Below are positions 1 to 5,693 of a DNA stretch of 8,844 bases, piece after piece. Origin of the DNA: JBCCZC01 sp039188505 (GTDB lineage: Bacteria; Pseudomonadota; Gammaproteobacteria; Xanthomonadales; SZUA-38); assembly GCA_039188505.1 (NCBI GenBank), contig JBCCZC010000236.1, positions 1-8,844 on the forward strand, read 5' to 3'. The position numbers and the translations under genes are program-made. The notes under the pieces are model-generated. The model was not told where the DNA came from. It saw only the letters and a list, made by a program, of their open reading frames with translations, and did no database searches. Within the stretch, counting starts at the first letter, position 1; each line of letters starts with the position of its first letter.

Positions 1-166
1 GGGCGGCCGCCTCAGCCTCCGCGGCGGCACGTTCAGCTTCGGCGCGGGCGGCCGGGTCGGGTTGGCTGGAGGTGGATTCGGGCCCGGAACTGGCGCAGGC
101 AGCGAGGGCGCAGATCATCGCTGCAAGCAGCGCCTGGCGTCCCCGGTTCGGAAGATCGTTCATCAT
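1..166 (-). CDS. Putative lipoprotein, N-terminal part (runs off left edge)
   Basis: The first 55 codons of a leftward gene are present; the rest lies outside the window. The predicted N-terminus is a short basic segment (residues 7-10, NRGR), a hydrophobic stretch rich in Ala and Leu (12-23) and a lipobox LAAC with Cys24, followed by Ala. This is a lipoprotein signal peptide, and the +2 Ala predicts sorting to the outer membrane. After the Cys comes a Ser/Pro-rich linker and then, from about residue 39, an Ala/Glu/Arg-rich segment (ARAEAERAAAEAEAAA) that looks helical or coiled-coil. A GAGGG sequence 8 bases upstream is a good ribosome binding site. The start could also be the next codon (ATG at 163). 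The function cannot be named from this fragment; OmpA/Pal-like proteins and small coiled-coil lipoproteins often begin this way. The lipoprotein call is direct; the rest is open. Confidence 0.72.
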   Translation of the reverse strand, partial: MMNDLPNRGRQALLAAMICALAACASSGPESTSSQPDPAARAEAERAAAEAEAAA

Positions 167-391
167 CGGTCTAACCCTCTGCTTGGTCACTCGCAGCGGG
201 GACCGCCATGATCACCACGGTTGGAGGAGGTGCCTTCAGCGTGCACTGGTCTCCCCGGGTCCCCTTACGTGAATCGAGCCCGGCCATACGCTGCCGAATG
301 CTCTCCGGCGAGGTTACTGAATCACCGAACGGCTAGCAAATGGGGAAGGCGCCGCGGACGCCCGATTCTGGTGGCCTCCCGGAGCCCGGCG
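167..391. other. Intergenic region between folE2 and the lipoprotein gene
   Basis: No credible gene lies in these 225 bases. As RNA from the minus strand it can form a modest stem-loop at 223-254: GTGC pairs with GCAC around a 9-base loop, extended by GGAG with CTCC across a 4-base bulge. There is no U-tract after it, so it is not a standard terminator. I see no clear -35/-10 pair for the lipoprotein gene, no Rho-independent terminator for folE2, and no riboswitch or tRNA fold that I recognise. Short GC-rich near-palindromes at 373-387, just after the folE2 stop, could slow polymerase, but this is weak. Confidence 0.4.
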
Positions 392-1336
392 TCAGGGTGT
401 GAAACCGCCGGGAATACCCTTGCAGGCAACGGCCACCGCGTCGTGGGGATGGAGGCTCTCCCGGTGCGACGCCCGGGCCCAGAAGTCCACGAAGCGCGGA
501 TCTCCGTTGAGCGCGTGCTGGATCCGCCGTGCCGCGTCCTCGCAGAACATCAGGTTCTCGCCGTTGAGTTGGGCGAAGGCCTGCTCGTCCTCGCGTTTGA
601 CGGCGGCCTGAACCGGGGTCGCGAGGGCATTCTCCACCTGATCGATCAGGTCGAGGAGCGGAAATAGATCGTTGCCCTCGTCGATGACGACCCGAAGGTC
701 GGCATGGGAGCGCTGGCTGTGGGGCGTGGCGGAAATCGCGCGCTCCGTACCCAGCCATGCCCTGACGTCCTCGAAGGACGGGGCGTTCGGGCCTTCGAAG
801 TCGCGCTCGAAGTTCTGCTGAATGATCTGCCGGGCCAGGGCGGCCGAGCATGGGCAGGTGCTCGAGTAGACGATACGTGCCCCGATCTCGAGGCGGGTCT
901 GACCCCGCAGGCGAGTTGCCGCCACATGGACCGGGTAGCGCCGCCAACCGCTGTTGTCCGAGCGCAGCGCCGAACGCCGCACGAGGTAGTCGAAATCAAC
1001 CCGCACGTAGGCGCCGTCGCTGAGGTCGTCATGGGAGCGCATGAATTCATCGAGCAGTTGCATCATGAGCCCTGGGGTCAGCGGTTCATGCGACAGCAGC
1101 TGATCGACGTGGAGATACAGGCGCGACATGTGGATGCCGCGAGCCTCCGGGCGAACCAGGTTCACGAAGGCGGTAACCCGCGCCGATGCCTGCGGGGCGA
1201 CGCCGCCCTCCACCGCGAGGTTCACGGGCGCTTCGATGTCCTGCATACCTACCCAGCCAAGCCTGCCCACGACCTCGGGCGGACCGTCTGCGGCTATGTC
1301 GGGCATCGCGGCCAGAGTTGAATCGCTGACGTTCAA
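392..1336 (-). CDS. folE2: GTP cyclohydrolase FolE2 (type IB)
   Basis: Cytoplasmic enzyme that converts GTP to 7,8-dihydroneopterin triphosphate, the first step of tetrahydrofolate synthesis. The 314-residue product carries the FolE2 hallmarks: GIHMSRLY (67-74), the active-site cysteine in SSTCPCSA (Cys161, Cys163), ATPHSQRS with His206, the metal-site glutamate in MFCEDAARR (Glu266), and RASHRESLHPHDA near the C-terminus. It is slightly longer than many family members, mostly in the N-terminal 20 residues. The start is TTG: AAAGG sits 7 bases upstream of it, while the in-frame ATG at 1306 (codon 11) has no visible ribosome binding site. FolE2 is known to work with metals other than zinc and is often Zur-regulated where the zinc enzyme FolE also exists. 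I see no Zur-like palindrome upstream here, so it may simply be the housekeeping enzyme. Family call is secure; exact start is less so. Confidence 0.95.
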   Translation of the reverse strand: MNVSDSTLAAMPDIAADGPPEVVGRLGWVGMQDIEAPVNLAVEGGVAPQASARVTAFVNLVRPEARGIHMSRLYLHVDQLLSHEPLTPGLMMQLLDEFMRSHDDLSDGAYVRVDFDYLVRRSALRSDNSGWRRYPVHVAATRLRGQTRLEIGARIVYSSTCPCSAALARQIIQQNFERDFEGPNAPSFEDVRAWLGTERAISATPHSQRSHADLRVVIDEGNDLFPLLDLIDQVENALATPVQAAVKREDEQAFAQLNGENLMFCEDAARRIQHALNGDPRFVDFWARASHRESLHPHDAVAVACKGIPGGFTP

Positions 1337-1384
1337 GTCGTTGCCTTTCGCTCGCTACGCCGGATGACCGGCCGAATGTCCAAT

Positions 1385-1429
1385 GTGGCGGCAGGAGGAG
1401 ACCGCTTCAAGCTCGATCCGAGCCGCCAC
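1385..1429. repeat. 8-bp inverted repeat in the folE2 leader / downstream of the LolA-like gene
   Basis: GTGGCGGC at 1385-1392 is exactly mirrored by GCCGCCAC at 1422-1429, with a 29-base loop that holds a small GCTT-C-AAGC hairpin. It lies in the 131-bp gap (1337-1467) after the LolA-like stop and before folE2. No T-run follows on the minus strand, so it is not a canonical intrinsic terminator. It may be an mRNA structure or chance in GC-rich DNA. No clear promoter for folE2 is visible in the gap. Confidence 0.35.
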
Positions 1430-1467
1430 GCTGCCCCTGTCCTCGTCGTTGCGCCGTCGTGGCCCGC

Positions 1468-2211
1468 CTACTCCGCGCCTGCCGCAGCCGGTGCCGGCAT
1501 CGTGAAGCGTTCCGCGCCGATCACGACGTTGAGTTCGACGCTATCGATCGTGATGGCCTGGGCGACCGGCATGCCCTCGAAGGTGAGCTGCATGCTGTGA
1601 GGCATGACCAGGCCGTCGATTGACCGGTAGTCGCCCATGACGGTGTGAACAACGACCTCCGCCCCCTGCCGCGAGGTCCTCGCGGTCTGCTTGAATTCGA
1701 GCAGGTCATCGGCGTCGAAGTACATCATGCTCGTATCACCGTTCGACTTCGTCAGACGCAGCGCGTAGGCCGTTTGGCCGTCGACCTCTTCGGCGCCGAG
1801 GAAAGCCACCGCGTGCCCCTTTTCCCGCCAATCCACCAGCGGTCCGTCGAAATCCGCGGTGTCCAGAATGTCCTTGAGTTGATCGTCGCCCATGCGCGCG
1901 GGTTCGGTGCTGCCCATGAACGGGAGCACGTACCACCCCTGCTCGCCGTCGTAGGCCTGGATCCCGGTCATGCCCTGCACGTCGAACTCCATGCGCACCT
2001 GCTGGGGGCGCTTGAACCAGATCCGGAATGGCGCCTCCAGTCCGGGGCCCATGAGCATCGTTCCCGTCATGTGCGCGGTCTCGACGGCTTTCCAGTTCTC
2101 GTAGCCGCCACGGGCTTCGATGTTGCCCGCGAGCAGCGCATCGAGCGTCATCTCCTCCGCGAGCACGGAGGTCGTGCAGATCAGAAGCAGCAGCAGTGTC
2201 GAAATGCGCAT
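1468..2211 (-). CDS. LolA-like outer membrane lipoprotein-sorting family protein (periplasmic)
   Basis: A 247-residue exported protein. Residues 1-18 form a classical signal peptide (MRISTLLLLL core, cleavage predicted after SVLA before EE) with no lipobox cysteine, so the mature form should be soluble in the periplasm. The body resembles the LolA/LolB-fold 'outer membrane lipoprotein-sorting' family: an early ARGG segment (33-36), a strand-rich run containing PFRIWFKRP and QQVRMEF (61-76), AYDGEQGWYVLPF (86-98), DFDGPLVDW (120-128), and GDYRSIDGLVMPHS (193-206). It is not LolA itself, which is usually shorter and sits near ftsK; family members may bind lipid or lipopeptide, but their role is mostly unknown. 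GGAAGGA lies 5 bases before the ATG, a strong ribosome binding site. The gene stands alone between two intergenic gaps, so it could be a single-gene unit. Fold family is fairly sure; function is not. Confidence 0.85.
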   Translation of the reverse strand: MRISTLLLLLICTTSVLAEEMTLDALLAGNIEARGGYENWKAVETAHMTGTMLMGPGLEAPFRIWFKRPQQVRMEFDVQGMTGIQAYDGEQGWYVLPFMGSTEPARMGDDQLKDILDTADFDGPLVDWREKGHAVAFLGAEEVDGQTAYALRLTKSNGDTSMMYFDADDLLEFKQTARTSRQGAEVVVHTVMGDYRSIDGLVMPHSMQLTFEGMPVAQAITIDSVELNVVIGAERFTMPAPAAAGAE

Positions 2212-2284
2212 GCCCGTCCTTCCCGGATGGCGTAAATGACGGGCTCAAAGTTTACCATACGCCACCGCATGGGCCGTTTCCGTC
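2212..2284 (-). promoter_or_regulatory. Short intergenic gap with a possible extended -10 promoter
   Basis: This 73-bp gap separates the end of the seven-gene block from the LolA-like gene. On the minus strand TGGTAAACT (2257-2249) resembles an extended -10 element (TGn plus a 4/6 match to TATAAT), about 37 bases before the ATG. No good -35 is visible. The same bases overlap a weak stem, CCAT/ATGG with inner GC pairs (2255-2272), which could instead be a remnant terminator for the upstream operon, though only a short T-run follows. Both readings are tentative. Confidence 0.25.
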
Positions 2285-3076
2285 TCATCCCTGCAGGTCG
2301 CTACGACGAACCTGGCGTGCCGCGCGCCAGGCCCGAAGGAGCCGGGCGAACGCGCGGGGCTCCCGGCCCGATCGCGTCCAGCGGGTGGCGCGATCCCGGA
2401 GCAGCGTGCGGAGGATCCAGCCATCACTTCCTGCCACCGGTCCCGCCGCTTCGGCCACGTCACCGAGGAGTCGCTCCTGGATCCGTCGCGCCGTCGGCTC
2501 GTCTTCGATGGCCGCCTGGCGCGTGACCTGCAGCTCCGCGGTGAGCGTCAGCGGCAGGCCTGCTTCGGCGGCGGCGAGTCGTCGCGGCAGGGCCAGGATC
2601 AGCTCGAGCGCCACGATCTCCGTCCAGATCCCCACGCGCCCGGCGGCGGCGTCCTCGGCGTTTCCGTGCAGCTCGGCCTCGACACCGCCGAGAGCCCGCC
2701 CGATGGTCGCTGCCGGCGCCAGCAGCGAATCCACGTCCGCGCAGGCCTCGGCGTCGTGGCTTGCTGCGAAGGCGAGCGTTTCGTTCAGGTGCGGCTCGCG
2801 GACCGTGCCGGCGGCCGCCAGGCCGCTCGTCAGCGGATGTCGCGGTGCGCCAGCCAGCAGCCGGCCCCACTCCTCGTGCCACCAGCGCACCCGGTTGAAT
2901 CGGACCTCGGGCTCCCGGCTCCCGTAATGAAGCCCGAGCAGATCCTCGGCCAGCACCAGGAGGCAGCTGAGCCGGAGCGTACGACCGTCGGGCACGAACG
3001 CCAGCGCAAGGGTCATATCGGGGTGCATCCGGTTGAGCTTGTCGGCAAGGTAGGGATGAACCTTCGTTTCAGACAT
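2285..3076 (-). CDS. Squalene/phytoene synthase-like protein lacking the Asp-rich motifs
   Basis: The 263-residue product matches the outline of the squalene/phytoene synthase superfamily, closest in feel to the NDUFAF6-like branch. LALAFVPDGRTLRL (23-36) corresponds to the N-terminal 'FLP/FAP' region; EVRFNRVRWWHEEW (57-70) followed by GRLLAGAPRHPLTSGL matches the R-W-W-x-E and 'HP.A..L' segment; 119-168 corresponds to the central helices; and the C-terminal WTRSGREPRAFARLLRAWRAAR (about 233-254) matches the family's end. Where true synthases carry DxxxD for magnesium-diphosphate binding, this protein has EDLLGLH (44-50), and I see no second aspartate motif. Catalysis is therefore doubtful; a binding or assembly role is possible. 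The ATG at 3076 overlaps the rmuC stop by 8 bp. An upstream in-frame ATG would overlap rmuC by over 100 bp and was not chosen. Homology is moderately sure, function unknown. Confidence 0.75.
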   Translation of the reverse strand: MSETKVHPYLADKLNRMHPDMTLALAFVPDGRTLRLSCLLVLAEDLLGLHYGSREPEVRFNRVRWWHEEWGRLLAGAPRHPLTSGLAAAGTVREPHLNETLAFAASHDAEACADVDSLLAPAATIGRALGGVEAELHGNAEDAAAGRVGIWTEIVALELILALPRRLAAAEAGLPLTLTAELQVTRQAAIEDEPTARRIQERLLGDVAEAAGPVAGSDGWILRTLLRDRATRWTRSGREPRAFARLLRAWRAARQVRRSDLQG

Positions 3077-4331
3077 CGCGGGTCCGACCCTCGATCGTTT
3101 CCGGAGATGGGGTCTCACGGCCACTTTCCGCGCCGTAGTCGGCGAGCTTTGCAGTCGCCGGTAGCACATGGCGATTGAGCGAGCCAACGGTCCGATTGAA
3201 CTGCTCGACTGCCCCCTGAAGGCTTTTGCCCAGCCGCCCGTGATGCTCGAGAAACGTCGCCAGGCGCCGCTGCAGCAGTTCCGCCAGGCCCCGGATCTCC
3301 TCCGCGTTGCGAATCATCCGGAGCTGGCGCCAGCTGAACGCGACCGCTCGCATCAGCGCGACGAAGGATGTCGGTGAGGCGAGGATGACACGCTGGCGCA
3401 GGGCGTCTTCGAGCAGCTGCGGGTCGCGATCGAGCGCGGCGGCCAGAAACTGCTCTCCTGGCACGAACAGCACCACGAAATCGGGCGCCCGTTCGAACTG
3501 CTCCCAGTAGGCCTTGGCGGCGAGCTCGCGCACCCGGCCGCGGACGTTGCGAGCATGAGCGTCGAGGGCGGCCTCGCGGGCGGCGTCGTCGGGGGCCTCC
3601 TGGGCGGTGAGATAACCGTCCAGGGGTGTCTTGACGTCGACGACGACATCCCGATCGTCCGGCAGGTGCACCACGAGATCGGGCCTGAGCGCGCCCTGCT
3701 CTCCCTGGCGATGTACCTGTTCGGAGAAGTCACAGTGGGGGACCATGCCCACGAGCTCGACGAGGCGCCGGAGCGTCAGCTCACCCCACTGGCCTCGAAC
3801 CTCCGGGCGCCGCAGGGCCTGGACGAGATTGCGCGTCTCTCCGCGCAGCCGCCGGTGATCCTCGGCCATCAGTTCGAGGTGTTTCTCCAATGCACCGAAG
3901 GCCTGCTTGCGCTCCTGCTCGAGTTCCCGGACCTGGGCCTCGGTGCGCTCGAGCGCCTTCCGGATCGGCGTGACGAGCTGTTCCACCTCGCCACGGCGGG
4001 CATCGAGATCGGCGCTCGCCTCGGTCTGGGCGGCTCGCATGCGCGCCTCCGCGAGTCGTAGAAACCGCCTCGAGCTGCGATCGAGGGCCTGATCGGACAG
4101 GAGGCTGAAGCGCGCCTCCAGCTGCTCCCTGGCTTCCATGAAGGAGCGCTCCCGCTCTTCCGCGATCTGGCGTTCGGCCCGCAGCGCCGCCTCGAGGCCG
4201 GCAATTTCCCGGACGCTGTCGCCCTGGACGCGCTGGGCCATGATGACGGCCACGACGGCAGCGCAGAGCACGCCGAAGAGGAAGCCGGCGCCTACCGCCA
4301 CCCACAGCTCGGGCGACCAGGCTGGCGTCAC
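3069..4331 (-). CDS. rmuC: DNA recombination protein RmuC
   Basis: RmuC-family protein of 420 residues; in E. coli it limits recombination at inverted repeats, and its domain has a restriction-endonuclease-like fold. Residues about 9-31 form one hydrophobic segment that should anchor it in the inner membrane. Residues 39-170 are Glu/Arg/Ala-rich heptad-like coiled coil. The RmuC domain follows: RGQWGELTLRRLVELVGM (179-196, Glu184), RPDLVVHLPDDRDVVVDVKTPLDGYL (216-241) with Asp218, Asp232 and Lys234 as likely nuclease-type residues, and FVPGEQFLAAAL (289-300) and ASPTSFVALMRAVAFSW (318-334). The start is GTG inside GTGA, overlapping the mupP-like stop by 4 bp; the first internal ATG (codon 31) would remove the membrane segment. 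No clear ribosome binding site is present, so translation probably depends on coupling. Its DNA role has no obvious link to its neighbours. Confidence 0.93.
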   Translation of the reverse strand: MTPAWSPELWVAVGAGFLFGVLCAAVVAVIMAQRVQGDSVREIAGLEAALRAERQIAEERERSFMEAREQLEARFSLLSDQALDRSSRRFLRLAEARMRAAQTEASADLDARRGEVEQLVTPIRKALERTEAQVRELEQERKQAFGALEKHLELMAEDHRRLRGETRNLVQALRRPEVRGQWGELTLRRLVELVGMVPHCDFSEQVHRQGEQGALRPDLVVHLPDDRDVVVDVKTPLDGYLTAQEAPDDAAREAALDAHARNVRGRVRELAAKAYWEQFERAPDFVVLFVPGEQFLAAALDRDPQLLEDALRQRVILASPTSFVALMRAVAFSWRQLRMIRNAEEIRGLAELLQRRLATFLEHHGRLGKSLQGAVEQFNRTVGSLNRHVLPATAKLADYGAESGRETPSPETIEGRTRDV

Positions 4332-4990
4332 GACCAGACCGTGAGCAACAGCGTCTCGAGGGCCGCCAGATCGTCGAGGGAATGGTGGGCGCCCCATTGC
4401 TCCGGATTCTGGTCCGGCGCGATGTAGCCCCACAGGGCCGCCGCCGACCGGGCGCCGGCGGCGTGGGCCGCGATGATGTCCCGGACGTCGTCGCCGACGT
4501 AGAGGCATCGCTCCGCCGCGACGCCACACTGATCCATGGCGTGCAGCAGTGGCGCAGGATGCGGTTTGCGCTGCGCCAGCGTGTCCCCGGAGACCACGGC
4601 GCAGCAGCGTTCCGTGAGGCCCAGTGCTTCGAGCAGCGGCTCCGCCAGCCATCCCGGCTTGTTGGTGACGACGCCCCAGCACCGGCGCCGGGATTCGATC
4701 AAAGTCAGGACCCGCTCCATCCCTTCGAACAGGGTGCTGCTGTCCGTGAGTCGTTCCCGGTAGAGCTCGAGGAACCGTTCCCGCCAGCCGGCCGTGACGC
4801 TGTCCTCGGCCGGTGGCATGCCCACGGAGATGACGCCCACGGATCCGCGCGATACGTGCGGGCGAATCAGCGCGGGGTCGACGGGCTCAAGCCCCTCCTC
4901 GATGCGAAGTGCATTGCAGGCAGCCGCCATGTCGCCGGCGGTGTCGATCAGGGTGCCGTCGAGGTCGAAAAGGACGCTATCGAGCTTCAT
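4328..4990 (-). CDS. mupP: HAD phosphatase, MupP-like (MurNAc-6-phosphate phosphatase) or Gph
   Basis: A 220-residue HAD-superfamily hydrolase with all catalytic motifs: DLDGT (Asp9 nucleophile, Asp11), VVTNKP (Thr109), RKPHP (Lys142) and GDDVRD (Asp167, Asp168). Such proteins are routinely annotated as phosphoglycolate phosphatase (Gph). Two things favour MupP, which dephosphorylates N-acetylmuramic acid 6-phosphate in the peptidoglycan-recycling route that bypasses de novo UDP-MurNAc synthesis: its place directly after ubiG, as in Pseudomonas, and segments I recall from Pseudomonas MupP, notably WGVVTNKP (105-112) and the late NPEQWGAH (195-202, compare NPDHWGAD). The ATG overlaps the end of ubiG by 14 bp with only a weak ribosome binding site, so translation is probably coupled. 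HAD phosphatase is certain; substrate is inferred from memory of the family, and Gph remains possible. Confidence 0.85.
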   Translation of the reverse strand: MKLDSVLFDLDGTLIDTAGDMAAACNALRIEEGLEPVDPALIRPHVSRGSVGVISVGMPPAEDSVTAGWRERFLELYRERLTDSSTLFEGMERVLTLIESRRRCWGVVTNKPGWLAEPLLEALGLTERCCAVVSGDTLAQRKPHPAPLLHAMDQCGVAAERCLYVGDDVRDIIAAHAAGARSAAALWGYIAPDQNPEQWGAHHSLDDLAALETLLLTVWS

Positions 4991-5693
4991 GGCTATCGGG
5001 CTTCTCGAAGCAAACGAGATAGTTGACGGTCACGTCGTCGCGCAGGGCCGCCTTGCGGATGGCGGGGTTGTAGACGATGCCCTTCTGTTCGAGCAGATCG
5101 AGACCGACGCGTCGCGCTGACCGCGCCAGCTCGGAGGGGCGAATGAATCGCCGGTATTCGTGCGTCCCGCGCGGCAGCAACCCCAGCACGTATTCCGCGC
5201 CGACGATACCCAACGCGAAGGAGAACAGGTTTCGATTCAGCGTCGATAGAAAGAGCCGCCCGCCGGGCCGGAGTACCGTTGCACAGCCCCGGATCACGCC
5301 GGCCGGATCCGGGACGTGCTCGAGCATCTCGAGGCACGTCACCATGTCGTAGTCACGGGCGCCAGTCTCGATGTGCGCCTCGATGCTCTCGTGCCGATAG
5401 TCGACGGTCAGTGCACTCTCCGCCATGTGGCGCCTGCCGGCCGCAAGCGCCTCGTTGGAGAGATCGATGCCGGTGACGTCGGCGCCCGCTGCGGCCATGG
5501 CTTCGCTGAGTAGCCCCGCGCCACAGCCGACATCGAGCACCCTCAGGCCGTCCAGTTCGGCGTGGCGCTCGATGAAGCCCAGGCGGATGGGATTCAGATC
5601 GTGGAGCGGGCGAAAGTCGCCGTCGGGATCCCACCACCCGGCGGCGATGGCGTCGAACTTGGCTATTTCCCTGAGATCTGCCGTCTCGCTCAC
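4977..5693 (-). CDS. ubiG: Ubiquinone biosynthesis O-methyltransferase UbiG
   Basis: SAM-dependent methyltransferase that carries out both O-methylations of the ubiquinone ring, at the cytoplasmic membrane face. The 238-residue product has EIAKFDAIAAGWWDPDGDFRPLHDLNP (9-35), typical of UbiG, the SAM-binding loop VLDVGCGAG (52-60), the acidic strand end TGIDLS (74-79), CLEMLEHVPDP (120-130) and STLNRN (150-155). The segment 157-184 (SFALGIVGAEYVLGLLPRGTHEYRRFI region) corresponds to the insertion through which E. coli UbiG binds lipid. The start is GTG, overlapping the stop of the deaminase gene as GTGA; GGAGG seven bases upstream strongly supports it. It shares an operon with an MTA/SAH deaminase, which could act on the S-adenosylhomocysteine UbiG releases. 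Identification is very sure. Confidence 0.96.
   Translation of the reverse strand: MSETADLREIAKFDAIAAGWWDPDGDFRPLHDLNPIRLGFIERHAELDGLRVLDVGCGAGLLSEAMAAAGADVTGIDLSNEALAAGRRHMAESALTVDYRHESIEAHIETGARDYDMVTCLEMLEHVPDPAGVIRGCATVLRPGGRLFLSTLNRNLFSFALGIVGAEYVLGLLPRGTHEYRRFIRPSELARSARRVGLDLLEQKGIVYNPAIRKAALRDDVTVNYLVCFEKPDSHEAR

Noticed and set aside
223..300. Possible tRNA or riboswitch in the gap before the lipoprotein gene
   Set aside because: A CTCGATTCAC stretch on the minus strand recalls a T-loop, but no acceptor, D or anticodon arms can be built, and no known riboswitch core is visible.
373..387. Intrinsic terminator after folE2
   Set aside because: The GC-rich near-palindrome is short, has a mismatch, and is not followed by a T-run.
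704..1321. Plus-strand open frame opposite folE2
   Set aside because: A shadow of FolE2 caused by high GC; no ribosome binding site and no recognisable domain.
3077..3187. N-terminal extension of the prenyl-synthase-like gene to an upstream ATG
   Set aside because: It would overlap rmuC by over 100 bp, and the extra residues are basic, low-complexity and unlike the family; the ATG at 3076 fits the short overlaps of the operon.
4332..4682. Extension of rmuC upstream to an ATG at 4682
   Set aside because: The added residues are the mupP-like coding region read in another frame. The GTG at 4331 gives the membrane anchor at the right place and a 4-bp overlap.
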